The notes under the pieces are model-generated. The model saw only the letters and a list, made by a program, of their open reading frames with translations. It was not told where the DNA came from and did not search any database. From Fibrobacter sp. UWEL (GTDB taxonomy: Bacteria > Fibrobacterota > Fibrobacteria > Fibrobacterales > Fibrobacteraceae), in contig NZ_FRBE01000011.1 of the NCBI RefSeq assembly GCF_900142535.1, positions 61,276 to 125,275 on the forward strand: DNA of 64,000 bases. The letters are read 5' to 3'. Every line of letters begins with the position of its first letter. The first letter of the stretch is position 1. Below are positions 16,356 through 24,320 of the stretch, in pieces. The translations under genes and the position numbers were made by a program.

Positions 16356-17396
16356 TTACTTCTCGTAAATCTCGAAAGGATAGCTGACGCCAAAACGCTC
16401 CCGGATGGAATCCATCAACTCCATCATTTCCATTGTCTTGCTGTGCGGCATCTCGGGACATTCTTGTACACGAATGTCATCCTGAGCAAGCGAAGCGCGT
16501 CGAAGGATCTGGCTTTCCAAGGCCCTCTTACAAGCCAGTACCTCATACTCATAGCAGTTGCAAATCCTTTCCGGCTTCACGGATTCCACCAGCAGGCCTG
16601 CGGTATCGTAAACCTGCAACTCTTCCAAGTCGTTCAAGTTTATGACCCGAATGTATCCTGCTGTACCGTAGATAATCCCTTCGTTATGCCAGGGGTTTGC
16701 AATGGACGTCTTGAGATAAGCCTTCTTGCCGTTTTTGTAAGTGATGTTGATCCAGTCGGTTGCATCCACCCCAGTTTCCGTCTTGATGCAGCGAGCATCC
16801 AGACTGGCGATCGGCGCACCGATGAATAAATCCGCGAAGGTCAAGCTGTAAATACCCAAGTCCAGCAGGGCTCCACCAGCCAACTCGGGATTTACCAAGC
16901 GGTCAACGTGAGTGAGCGGCTGTGAAAAATCTGCTTCCACGCTTTGTACTTCGCCAATGCGACCTTCCTTAATCCAACCGCGAACTACGTCAACTGCCGG
17001 CAGGAAACGGGTCCACATGGCTTCGCACAAAAATACTCCCTTGTCGTGAGCCATGGCAATGACTTCCGTAGCCTGCTTCACGTTGGCGCAAAAAGCTTTT
17101 TCTACAAGAACATTGCGACCCGCGGCAATGCAAAGTTTGGCATGTTCATAATGATGGGAATGAGGGGTTGCGATATAGATTAAATCCACATCCGAGTCGG
17201 CTGCCAAATCGCTGTAACTTCCGTAGGCCTTTGGGACGTCATATTGTTCAGCGAAAGCCTGGGCTTTTTTCAAATCTCTAGCGGCAACAGCGTGCAGCTC
17301 CACTCCCATGCCCTTGTTTTCCAGAACCTTAATAGCTTCAGCCATCTTACCGGCAATATAGCCGCATCCGAGAATGCCCAATTTCATGTTTTTCAT
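16356..17396 (-). CDS. Gfo/Idh/MocA-family oxidoreductase with in-frame repeat insertion
   Basis: A 346-residue NAD(P)-dependent sugar or dihydrodiol dehydrogenase-like enzyme. The Rossmann start LGILGCGYIAGKMAEAI (6-22), DLIYIATPHSHHYEHAKLC and VLVEKAFCANVKQA (EKxxx, catalytic Lys near 98) define the family; the GGALLDLGIYSL and DATDWINITYKNGKKAYL stretches match the C-terminal domain. Residues about 294-309 (SQILRRASLAQDDIRV) interrupt the family pattern just before ECPEMPHSKTMEMMELMD, and are encoded by a dispersed palindromic repeat. Its location on a surface loop is likely, so activity may survive. The substrate is not evident. Confidence 0.92.
   Translation of the reverse strand: MKNMKLGILGCGYIAGKMAEAIKVLENKGMGVELHAVAARDLKKAQAFAEQYDVPKAYGSYSDLAADSDVDLIYIATPHSHHYEHAKLCIAAGRNVLVEKAFCANVKQATEVIAMAHDKGVFLCEAMWTRFLPAVDVVRGWIKEGRIGEVQSVEADFSQPLTHVDRLVNPELAGGALLDLGIYSLTFADLFIGAPIASLDARCIKTETGVDATDWINITYKNGKKAYLKTSIANPWHNEGIIYGTAGYIRVINLNDLEELQVYDTAGLLVESVKPERICNCYEYEVLACKRALESQILRRASLAQDDIRVQECPEMPHSKTMEMMELMDSIRERFGVSYPFEIYEK
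16476..16516. repeat. Dispersed repeat inserted in frame in the oxidoreductase gene
   Basis: GTCATCCTGAGCAAGCGAAG...CGTCGAAGGATCTGG; same family as the copies at 37128 and 55913. The unit adds whole codons and keeps the reading frame. Confidence 0.85.
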
Positions 17397-17535
17397 GCCT
17401 TTAATATAAATCGTAGGTATGTAAACGCCCGTATTTTTTTATGAATCCTGTTTACCGATGTACCCGTTGATTTACCCTAGCTTTTTCCTTGAAAATGTTG
17501 TATATTAATGGCGGCTTAAAAACGGTGACTTCATT

Positions 17536-17895
17536 ATGGTGTCTCTAAAGAAAAAAGCATTCTCAGTTCTGGTAGTGGTCTTCGGGCTGCTGGCGGGTCT
17601 GGGTCTTTTTGTATCCGGGCAGGATAGCTTTTCTAGAGATGTGCCTACGGAAATCCAGGCCCCGCAGGAACAGTCCTTTTATGCGGAAGCGCCTTCTTCT
17701 CCGTCTGCATTTATTGAAGCTCGTATTTTTGGTGGGCCTCAAGGTCGTGACGTTCCTCCGACGCTTTCCTTCTGGAGTGGATTCCGCAGCGGACGTAGCC
17801 AGCTCTCTCTTGCGGTACGCGGTATCGCCCCGACACGATCCTTCGATCTCCCCAAGGATTATTACGTCTATACTCTAGAACGCATACTCTGTTAG
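17536..17895 (+). CDS. Small membrane-anchored/secreted protein, unknown
   Basis: A 119-residue protein with a lysine-led hydrophobic N-terminus (residues 8-28, signal anchor) and a Pro/Ser-rich exported remainder ending DYYVYTLERILC. No family recognised. A TATATT box lies about 38 bases upstream (GTTGTATATTAATGGCGG), giving a short leader. A GC hairpin (17925-17945) sits between it and the next gene. Confidence 0.6.
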   Translation: MVSLKKKAFSVLVVVFGLLAGLGLFVSGQDSFSRDVPTEIQAPQEQSFYAEAPSSPSAFIEARIFGGPQGRDVPPTLSFWSGFRSGRSQLSLAVRGIAPTRSFDLPKDYYVYTLERILC

Positions 17896-17924
17896 CCGTT
17901 CTTTCTCTTACAGCATGAAATATC

Positions 17925-17945
17925 CCGCGATATATGTCATCGCGG
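17925..17945 (+). promoter_or_regulatory. Intercistronic hairpin
   Basis: CCGCGAT-ATATGTC-ATCGCGG, a perfect 7-bp stem between 17895 and 17988, followed by TTTCC. It could be a weak terminator/attenuator or a processing site; no long T-run. Confidence 0.4.
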
Positions 17946-17987
17946 TTTCCGCGCGTGTGCGCATCACCTTAACAAAGAGAAAGAAAA

Positions 17988-18404
17988 ATGAGTCTCATCA
18001 ACAATATGGAAATGGCAAAGGCCCTGTTCGCAAAATCCTGCATCGCAGTCAAGAAATCCTTCTTTGGCCTCAAGGAAAAAGTCCTGTACAAAAACACGAA
18101 TTCCCCCGTGGTAGGTTGCGATCTAGAGTTTAGTCCTACCGATGGAGAAAAGCTGGAAAAACTATTGTCCAGACCTTTGGAACACATGTCCAATATGGAA
18201 TTGACGGTGGTCTCCCAGGATTTGGGAATGCTCCATCCCGCAGAAAATGGTATGTACGATTTGACCCTCTGTTACTCTCAGGATCACCAGTTCGCCGCCC
18301 TGCAGCTCACCAAATATCTAGGCTTTGAGTACCGCCCCGTCAGCGAGCTCCATTTCGTTGAAGGCGACTGTGCCCAAACCCTGCTGCAACACTTAGCAGT
18401 GTAA
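17988..18404 (+). CDS. Unknown 138-aa cytoplasmic protein
   Basis: Starts MSLINNMEMAKALFAKSC after an AAAGAGAAAG ribosome site. The C-terminal half (MYDLTLCYSQDHQFAALQL...FEYRPVSELHFVEGDCAQTLLQHL) looks like a compact alpha/beta domain. No family recognised. It lies 92 bases after the small membrane protein and is closed by a strong terminator, so the two may form a pair. Confidence 0.7.
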   Translation: MSLINNMEMAKALFAKSCIAVKKSFFGLKEKVLYKNTNSPVVGCDLEFSPTDGEKLEKLLSRPLEHMSNMELTVVSQDLGMLHPAENGMYDLTLCYSQDHQFAALQLTKYLGFEYRPVSELHFVEGDCAQTLLQHLAV

Positions 18405-18416
18405 TCTAGCACATGA

Positions 18417-18454
18417 ACCCCGTCCAATACATCGTTGGGCGGGGTGATTTTTTG
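18417..18454 (+). terminator. Intrinsic terminator
   Basis: CCCCGTCCAA...TTGGGCGGGG stem (10 bp with one G-T type mismatch) followed by TGATTTTTTG. Confidence 0.85.
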
Positions 18455-18480
18455 TGCAGACTTTAAGTAATCGCAAAAAA

Positions 18481-19071
18481 TTAGACGAATTTATAGTACT
18501 GCAAAAATTTTTTCGAAGTTAAATCACTTGTATTTCTGCTGTCAAAATAAACGAATCCATTGCTTTCATAAAAATTTTTTAGAAAAGGATTGTCTTCGCA
18601 TTCTAAAAATTCGATTACTCCGCCGACTTCGTATTGGAGCTGCTTGATTGTATTTATTGACCAGAGTAGCAATTCATTCCCTTCAATTCTGTTTTCTTTT
18701 GGAAGATTGTAATTTTTTCCAAGTTGCGCGATTAGAAAGGCACTTGCTGTATATGTGTTTGACAAATCGTCAAATTTTGCAATACGTTCAATTTTCTTCT
18801 TGGAAGTTCCTGACATCGTTTCTGCATGAAATACAATTGGTTTCATTGCCAATGAGAAGTATCCCACAATTTCAGCATTAGAATTGCATACCAAATGTGT
18901 TCCAGACATTTTTCGCCGTGAAAAGTCAATGGCATTAAAATGCAAAAAATGTTCCACGTCAGAATTTTGTGGACAACCGAAAGTGTTTATTAGTTTCTGA
19001 AGATCGGATGAGCGTTCTTCACTATTTTCAATAAATCTCGCTATTGAGATTACTGAATAGTCATTTTGCAT
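18481..19071 (-). CDS. GNAT-like acetyltransferase, possible toxin
   Basis: A 196-residue protein fitting the GNAT fold: VGYFSLAMKPI beta-strands, then a cofactor-binding stretch YTASAFLIAQLGKNYNLP, and the closing ENPFLKNFYESNGFVYFD typical of 'xxxFYxxxGF' acetyltransferases. It overlaps by 11 bases a 62-residue upstream gene, the arrangement of acetyltransferase toxin/antitoxin pairs such as TacT-like modules, which act on aminoacyl-tRNA. The classical Q/R-x-x-G-x-G/A motif is degenerate here, so the toxin role is an inference. The following 35 bases on the minus strand hold no terminator of their own, but the plus-strand stem at 18417 could serve. Confidence 0.7.
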   Translation of the reverse strand: MQNDYSVISIARFIENSEERSSDLQKLINTFGCPQNSDVEHFLHFNAIDFSRRKMSGTHLVCNSNAEIVGYFSLAMKPIVFHAETMSGTSKKKIERIAKFDDLSNTYTASAFLIAQLGKNYNLPKENRIEGNELLLWSINTIKQLQYEVGGVIEFLECEDNPFLKNFYESNGFVYFDSRNTSDLTSKKFLQYYKFV

Positions 19072-19249
19072 TGCTTTTTATCCTTGCTGCAAAAGCAAGG
19101 ATGTCATCCTGTTCGGTCAAAATGCGCCCGTTCAATGGTTGTAAAGGCTGTCCAGCAAATTTTTCTGCAGCATCCAAGGAATCCACAAAGCGTTTAACGC
19201 TTTCGGGATTATCAATCACAAAGTTGTGAGTAATGCTAGAGGTTGCCAT
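19061..19249 (-). CDS. Putative antitoxin of the GNAT gene
   Basis: A 62-residue protein, ITHNFVIDNPESVKRFVDSL ... GRILTEQDDILAFAARIKSN. GGGAGATATT precedes the ATG, and the stop overlaps the acetyltransferase start by 11 bases, implying translational coupling. Size, charge and position fit an antitoxin. The N-terminal strand plus helix could be a short ribbon-helix-helix-like DNA-binding part, but this is a guess. Confidence 0.65.
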   Translation of the reverse strand: MATSSITHNFVIDNPESVKRFVDSLDAAEKFAGQPLQPLNGRILTEQDDILAFAARIKSNAK

Positions 19250-19491
19250 AATATCTCCCTGACTTTTACATTAGTGCCCTACGTTGAGCGCCAGGGGCCG
19301 GACTCCCCATAGGGTTTTCTGTTGCAAAGCAACGACGTCAAGCAGAGAGTTTAACTTGCCCCTCGTAAGGGGATTTCTCTATCTATAGAAAATATATAAT
19401 CTGAGGAATATAAAAGCAAGGGATGAGTATGTCGGTTGTTCTTTTTTGCAAACAGTAGTTAACAAAATTTTTGGGATGTTTTTCATCACGA

Positions 19492-19570
19492 TTTATCACA
19501 TCATACTTGCTTTATGATGTGATAAATTGTATATTGTGATGTGATAAAGAAGTGGTAAATGATGTGATAA
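19492..19570. repeat. Four-copy operator-like array upstream of the AlbA-domain ATPase
   Basis: TTTATCACATCAT (19492-19504) faces ATGATGTGATAAA (19514-19526), a perfect 13-bp inverted pair with 9-base spacing. TGATGTGATAAA (19537-19548) and AATGATGTGATAA (19558-19570) follow. The last copy ends 12 bases before the start codon. A further copy, GTGATGTGATAAATTGT, is inside the gene near 20733-20749. Confidence 0.8.
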
Positions 19571-19582
19571 GTGGAGGGGATT

Positions 19583-21040
19583 ATGAATTTTGATGAAATT
19601 GCTGCAGGGGAGTCTAGAACACTGGAATTTAAAGCGGTGCTTCCGCAGGATTCCAGAAAATGGCTAAAGACTATCGTTGCCTTTGCTAATGGTGCTGGCG
19701 GAAAGCTTGTGGTTGGCGTGGACGATCAAAGGCGTGTTTTGGGCATTTCTGATGATATCGATGTTTTTGAATTCAAGGATAAGATTGTGGATGTGGTGGC
19801 AACATCCTGTGAACCCATGATTTTTCCCAATGTCTATGCGAAATCTCTGGAAGGCAAAACGATTGTCGTAATACAGGTTTATCCTGGTCATGGAACGCCT
19901 TATCACATCAAAAGCGATGGGTTGGAACGAGGTACGTTTGTGCGCATGGGGGCGACCAGTCGTGAAGCGGATGAAGCCATCCTAGATGAGCTTCGTTTCC
20001 GCGGAAAGAATATTCACTATGACGAATTCCCTCGTCCAGATATTCCTGTGAAAAAGTCTGATTTATCTGAGTTGTGTCGTGACTTTTCGGAACGTGCGGA
20101 ACGCCGCATCCAGAAGAAAGATCTTGTGAACTTTAAGGTTCTGCGAGAATTTGAAAGTGGTTTACAAGCAACAAACGCCTACGCCATTCTTGTTGGAAAA
20201 CATGATTTTTCGTCACGAATACAATGTGCCCGATTTAAGGGAAATGACAGAACCGTCTTTATTGACAAGAAGGATTTTGAAGGTCCGTTGTGCAAGCAAA
20301 TTGATGGCGCGTTTCAGTTTGTGCTAGAACACATCAACATGGGGTTAGATATTCAAGGAGTGACTCATAAGAAGGTGTATGAACTCCCTACGGTTGCTTT
20401 ACGTGAATTGATTGTTAATGCGGTTGTTCATCGTAATTACCAGTTGCCATCAGCAGTGCAGGTTGCTGTATACGATAATCGTGTTGAAATTACTTCGCCG
20501 GGAATGCTTTATGGCTCCTTGACGGTCAGTGATGCTGTTAATGGTGTGACCGCTACCCGCAACAGGGTGTTGGCAAGAACCTTGGAAAAGATTGGCGTTG
20601 TTGAAGGCTGGGGCTCGGGACTAAAACGTGTTCAAACTTTGTGTACGGAAGCTGGTGTTGACTTTCCTGAGATTCTTGAATTGGGCAATGTACTTCGATT
20701 CAATTTTTATCGCGTCAAAAAGAATAAAAAACGTGATGTGATAAATTGTTCGATAGATTTGAATGGGAGAACTTCTAGTGGTGCCGCTGCATACGTAAAA
20801 AATACCGCAAGTGGCTTGCGTGATGTTGTGGCGGGTTATGACACAACCTCTCTGACGGTTCGGGAAGTTTCACTATTACATTGCTTGTCTCAGCAAAAAA
20901 ACTGGACAAAAAGCAGCTTGTCTCAAGTGTTGAATTGTTCTACCGCTTCTGTAGATCGTGCAATAGCATCGTTAACCAAGAAGAATCTGATTGCTCGCGA
21001 TGGTGCCAACAAGAACGGCACTTGGGTTATCGTGAAGTGA
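19583..21040 (+). CDS. AlbA_2-domain ATP-binding transcriptional regulator-like protein
   Basis: A 485-residue protein of the 'RNA-binding/AlbA_2 + HATPase_c_4' type. The N-terminus (GESRTLEFKAVLPQDSRKW, FANGAGGKLVVGVDD, FVRMGATSREADEA) is the AlbA_2 (Schlafen-like) domain. The middle (ALRELIVNAVVHRNYQ, YDNRVEITSPGMLYG, VVEGWGSGLKRVQ) is the RecG-C-terminal-like ATPase-fold domain. A winged helix closes it (LSQVLNCSTASVDRAIASL). ATG at 19583 with GGAGGGG upstream is preferred to the GTG at 19571. Four operator-like repeats before the gene and one inside suggest autoregulation. Such genes are common accessory genes of unknown role. Confidence 0.88.
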   Translation: MNFDEIAAGESRTLEFKAVLPQDSRKWLKTIVAFANGAGGKLVVGVDDQRRVLGISDDIDVFEFKDKIVDVVATSCEPMIFPNVYAKSLEGKTIVVIQVYPGHGTPYHIKSDGLERGTFVRMGATSREADEAILDELRFRGKNIHYDEFPRPDIPVKKSDLSELCRDFSERAERRIQKKDLVNFKVLREFESGLQATNAYAILVGKHDFSSRIQCARFKGNDRTVFIDKKDFEGPLCKQIDGAFQFVLEHINMGLDIQGVTHKKVYELPTVALRELIVNAVVHRNYQLPSAVQVAVYDNRVEITSPGMLYGSLTVSDAVNGVTATRNRVLARTLEKIGVVEGWGSGLKRVQTLCTEAGVDFPEILELGNVLRFNFYRVKKNKKRDVINCSIDLNGRTSSGAAAYVKNTASGLRDVVAGYDTTSLTVREVSLLHCLSQQKNWTKSSLSQVLNCSTASVDRAIASLTKKNLIARDGANKNGTWVIVK

Positions 21041-21051
21041 ACTATCCTAAT

Positions 21052-21095
21052 GAAAAAAAACACCCGCCCGGCATAAACCGGACGGGTTGTTTTGT
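21052..21095 (+). terminator. Intrinsic terminator
   Basis: ACCCGCCCGG-CATAAA-CCGGACGGGT (one mismatch) flanked by an A-run and TGTTTTG; it may serve both the ATPase gene and the convergent pgi. Confidence 0.85.
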
Positions 21096-21100
21096 TAAGG

Positions 21101-21150
21101 AGATCCCGGAACAAGTCCGGGATGACATTAGGAGTGTCGGGATGACATCC
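21101..21150. repeat. Dispersed palindromic repeat
   Basis: GATCCCGGAACAAGTCCGGGATGACAT followed by a partial second copy (GTGTCGGGATGACATCC), between the terminator and the end of pgi. Confidence 0.75.
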
Positions 21151-21156
21151 TAATGA

Positions 21157-22818
21157 TTACTTCTGATTCTTCTTGAACCAGTTGATGAGCTGGTTGGTAG
21201 AGGAATCGTGCTTGAGTTCGGTGTCTGCCTTCAGTTCCGGGAGGATCTTCATGGCGAGCTGCTTACCCAGTTCAACACCCCACTGGTCGTAGCTGTTGAT
21301 GTTCCAGATAACGCCCTGAGTGAAGATCTTGTGTTCGTACATGGCAATGAGAGCGCCCAGACGTTCCGGAGAAACGTAGTCCATCATGATGGAGTTGGTG
21401 GGCTTGTTGCCTTCGAACACCTTGTGGGGAGCGAGGAAAGCGATTTCTTCTTCAGACTTGCCAGCCTTGCGGAGTTCTTCTGCAGCCTGGTCGAGGGTCT
21501 TGCCGTTCATGAGAGCTTCGGGCTGAGCGAAGAAGTTGGAGAGCAACTTCTGGTGATGATCGCCAACAGGATTGTGGCTGTTTGCCGGAGCGATGAAGTC
21601 GCAAGGAATCATCTTGGTGCCCTGGTGGATCAGCTGGTAGAAGGCATGCTGGCCGTTGGTACCCGGTTCGCCCCAAAGGATCGGGCCGGTCTGGTAGTTC
21701 ACGCGCTTGGAGTCGCGGTCAACTGTCTTACCGTTGGATTCCATGTCAGCCTGCTGGAAGTATGCAGCCAGGCGATGGAGGTACTGGTCGTAGGGGAGCA
21801 TTGCGTAGCTGGATGCGCCGAAGAAGTTGTTGTACCAAACGCCGATCAAAGCGAGGATAGCCGGCAGGTTCTTTTCGACCGGAGCAGTCTTGAAGTGCTG
21901 ATCCATTTCGTAAGCACCCTGGTGGAGCTTCATGTAGTTGTCGAAGCCGATACGCAGAGCGATGGACAGACCGATTGCAGACCACAGAGAGTAGCGGCCG
22001 CCAACCCAGTTCCAGAATTCGAACATGTTAGCCGGGTCGATACCGAAAGCAGACACTGCTTCGGTGTTGGTGGAAAGAGCAACGAAGTGCTTGGCGATGG
22101 ACTTTTCGTCACCATTGAAAGCCTTGAGCACAGCTTCCTTAGCGGTCTGTGCGTTGGTCATGGTTTCGAGAGTGGTGAAAGTCTTGGAAGCGACGATGAA
22201 GAGGGTTTCTTCCAGATTGACCTTCTTCAGGGTTTCTGCCATGTGAGTGCCGTCGATGTTAGAAACGAAGAACACTTCCGGAGAAGTTTCGCCTGCAGCC
22301 GGCTTTTCAGCATAGGGGCGCAGAGCTTCGGTAACCATCACCGGACCCAGGTCGGAACCGCCGATACCGATGTTCACAACATACTTGATGGACTTGCCAG
22401 TGAAGCCCTTCCAGGAACCGGAACGGACCAGCTTGGTGAAGTCTTCCATGTGCTTGAGAACTGCGCGAACTTCCGGCATAACGTCCTTGCCGTCGACGCA
22501 AATCTGATCGTTACCCTTGTAGCGGAGTGCGGTATGGAGAACTGCACGCTTTTCGGTGGTGTTGATCTTTTCGCCACCGAAGTACTTAGCGCGGATTTCT
22601 TCGAAATTGGCAGACTTCAGGAGGTCCTGGAGCTTAGCCATGGTTTCGTCAGTGATGATGTTCTTGGAGTAGTCCAGGAAGATGCCGCAGGCTTCAGCGC
22701 TGAACTTAGCAGCACGAGTCGGGTCCTTGGCGAAGAGTTCCTTCATGTGCCAAGTCTTTGCAACTTCGGAGTGGGCTTCAAGAGCCTTCCATTCCTGAGA
22801 ATCAGTCAGTTTAGACAT
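21157..22818 (-). CDS. pgi: Glucose-6-phosphate isomerase
   Basis: A 553-residue cytoplasmic enzyme that interconverts glucose-6-phosphate and fructose-6-phosphate in glycolysis. Family blocks are complete: [57 protein letters not shown] (the P-GI signature region), [19 protein letters not shown] (active-site Glu/His) and a C-terminal [11 protein letters not shown] with the catalytic Lys. Length is that of the long (E. coli-like) class. A TATATT-type -10 on the minus strand lies near 22855. Codon use is that of a highly expressed gene. Confidence 0.98.
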   Translation of the reverse strand: MSKLTDSQEWKALEAHSEVAKTWHMKELFAKDPTRAAKFSAEACGIFLDYSKNIITDETMAKLQDLLKSANFEEIRAKYFGGEKINTTEKRAVLHTALRYKGNDQICVDGKDVMPEVRAVLKHMEDFTKLVRSGSWKGFTGKSIKYVVNIGIGGSDLGPVMVTEALRPYAEKPAAGETSPEVFFVSNIDGTHMAETLKKVNLEETLFIVASKTFTTLETMTNAQTAKEAVLKAFNGDEKSIAKHFVALSTNTEAVSAFGIDPANMFEFWNWVGGRYSLWSAIGLSIALRIGFDNYMKLHQGAYEMDQHFKTAPVEKNLPAILALIGVWYNNFFGASSYAMLPYDQYLHRLAAYFQQADMESNGKTVDRDSKRVNYQTGPILWGEPGTNGQHAFYQLIHQGTKMIPCDFIAPANSHNPVGDHHQKLLSNFFAQPEALMNGKTLDQAAEELRKAGKSEEEIAFLAPHKVFEGNKPTNSIMMDYVSPERLGALIAMYEHKIFTQGVIWNINSYDQWGVELGKQLAMKILPELKADTELKHDSSTNQLINWFKKNQK

Positions 22819-23143
22819 AGTTTATCCTTTCCGCTAAGCGGGTGTTTAAATACGGGTGGAAATATAGAAAAGTTATATGGTTCGACGGGCTCACCAACCT
22901 TCTGGAAGCTTGCCGAGGGGCCGCTTCGGAGTTACTTTGCGACCTTATTACGATATTCTTACATGGAATAAAATTGAGGGGAATAAAGTACGGACGAATA
23001 TTCCAAGTGCAAATAGACGTGGACAATGCGTCCATGAAACCTATATCACACTGTGGTTTTTCTCACACTGGATTAGGTACTTTAAGGACATAGGGATTGG
23101 GAAACCTATAAACTTGTTTTGGTGAAAAGGAAAAGGTAAAATT
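22819..23143. other. Intergenic region with repeat fragment and promoters
   Basis: About 325 bases between pgi and the 42-residue gene. It holds the pgi promoter (TATATTTCC on the minus strand), a copy of the GGTTCG..GGGCTCACCAACCTT repeat at about 22879-22905, and an AT-rich stretch (CCTATAAACTTG, 23105-23117) likely to promote the small gene. Frames of about 80 codons here lack ribosome sites and coding character. Confidence 0.5.
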
Positions 23144-23272
23144 ATGGAACAGCGTTACAAAGCTCAGACTCGTACGATCTCTAAGCAGTACGGTCCCAAG
23201 GTCGAAGCGATCCTCAGTGGCTTGCTGCTGGTTGCAACCAGCGCTGCTCTGCTGATTGCTAATCTCGTTTAA
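23144..23272 (+). CDS. 42-residue single-pass membrane peptide
   Basis: Read by hand: starts MEQRYKAQTRTISKQYG, followed by a 20-residue hydrophobic helix (ILSGLLLVATSAALLIANLV) reaching the stop. The ribosome site AAAAGGAAAAGG lies about 8-10 bases upstream and a terminator follows 38 bases downstream, so it forms its own transcription unit. The basic N-terminus should stay in the cytoplasm. The clean transcription unit and biased codons suggest a real, perhaps well expressed, small protein of unknown function. Confidence 0.75.
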   Translation: MEQRYKAQTRTISKQYGPKVEAILSGLLLVATSAALLIANLV

Positions 23273-23309
23273 TTCTCAATTTTGCCACTCACATTTTTAT
23301 CCCATACAG

Positions 23310-23339
23310 AAAAGGCTCCGGCTTTCGCCGGGACCTTTT
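23310..23339 (+). terminator. Bidirectional terminator
   Basis: AAAAGGCTCCGGC-TTTC-GCCGGGACCTTTT with one internal mismatch, between the small membrane gene and the convergent Spy-like gene. Confidence 0.8.
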
Positions 23340-23358
23340 GTGGTTTATCAAGGAATTT

Positions 23359-23955
23359 CTACTTGCGCTTCTTCATATGATCCTTATGGAAGGCGCGGAA
23401 CTTTTCACGCTGTTCCTTGGTCAGGATCTTGTTCAATTCGTTGATGGAATTGATGCGGTGGTCCAGCAGAGCCTTGTCTGCTTCAAGGACCTTTGCCTTT
23501 GCTGCTTCGATAGCCTTTGCGTCTTCGGAATCAAGAGCTTCGCCTAGAGCCTTTTCTGCTTCGTGCTTGTTCTTGCGAAGTTCCTTCATGGTTTCTTCGA
23601 CAGTGATACGATTTTTATCCAGGGTGGCCTTCTGGTCTGCGGTAATCTGCAGCAAGGAATCCATCATTTCGGGGGCGGGACCCTTACCGAATTCACCTTC
23701 GGGGCCGTGACCCTTGAAATCACCGTGGTGTCCTTTGGGGCCCTTGCCGTCAAAGCCCGGAGGCGGAGGAGGCATCTTGCCATCGAAATTAGGAGGAACC
23801 TGGCCGTTGAATCCCGGGGGCGGGGGAGGCATCATGCCTTCCATGGCCATGGGGCCCTTGGGGCAGGGCTTAACACATACGGATCCAACGAAGAATCCGA
23901 TGGCGGCTGCAAACACGATCAGGCTTGCGATAAAGAGCTTTACAGAACCTTTCAT
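23359..23955 (-). CDS. Spy/CpxP-like periplasmic protein with proline-rich region
   Basis: A 198-residue exported protein with an N-terminal membrane/signal segment (5-27). Residues 37-95 are a Pro/Gly/His-rich linker with a repeated MPPPPPGF motif and HH/HG residues that could bind metal. The C-terminal helical domain has two LTxxQ-like motifs (LQITADQKATL and ILTKEQREKF), the mark of the Spy/CpxP/ZraP family of periplasmic chaperones and metal sensors. Its start overlaps the stop of the anti-sigma-like gene by one base, so it belongs to the sigma operon and may report envelope stress to it. Confidence 0.82.
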   Translation of the reverse strand: MKGSVKLFIASLIVFAAAIGFFVGSVCVKPCPKGPMAMEGMMPPPPPGFNGQVPPNFDGKMPPPPPGFDGKGPKGHHGDFKGHGPEGEFGKGPAPEMMDSLLQITADQKATLDKNRITVEETMKELRKNKHEAEKALGEALDSEDAKAIEAAKAKVLEADKALLDHRINSINELNKILTKEQREKFRAFHKDHMKKRK

Positions 23956-24320
23956 TATTTGGACTCCTTATAGAAATAGCTGAGGGTTACGTTTTCATCC
24001 AGTGTGTCGAAATCATCGCTCTGGTGATTGCCCAGGTTGCTGTACCAGCTGGCCACTTCAGTGGAAGTCACCTTGTTGACAGAGATTTCGTCGGATGCGT
24101 TAGAGAATGCTGTCATGAGGACGCTAAGACCCACCAGGGCAACGCTTGCTGCCAGAGGGATGGCGCTCAAAAGACGAAAGGGAATGATGTTGCTGCGCTT
24201 GGATTCCTTTTTGGATTTCATGCACAGGGATTCCGCGTCCAGACGGGCGCAGACTTTTTCCCAGGAATCGGCTCTAGGGGTAAGTCGTTCCAGACCAGAA
24301 AAATCAAGCTTGTTTTGCAT
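23955..24320 (-). CDS. Putative anti-sigma factor (membrane)
   Basis: A 121-residue protein with a cytoplasmic N-terminus (LERLTPRADSWEKVCARLDAE), one transmembrane helix (about 53-73, AIPLAASVALVGLSVLM) and a short periplasmic tail. It overlaps the ECF sigma gene by 17 bases and is followed directly by a Spy-like gene, the classic position of an anti-sigma factor. No zinc-binding ZAS motif (HxxxCxxC) is present, so it would be a non-canonical type. Confidence 0.7.
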   Translation of the reverse strand: MQNKLDFSGLERLTPRADSWEKVCARLDAESLCMKSKKESKRSNIIPFRLLSAIPLAASVALVGLSVLMTAFSNASDEISVNKVTSTEVASWYSNLGNHQSDDFDTLDENVTLSYFYKESK

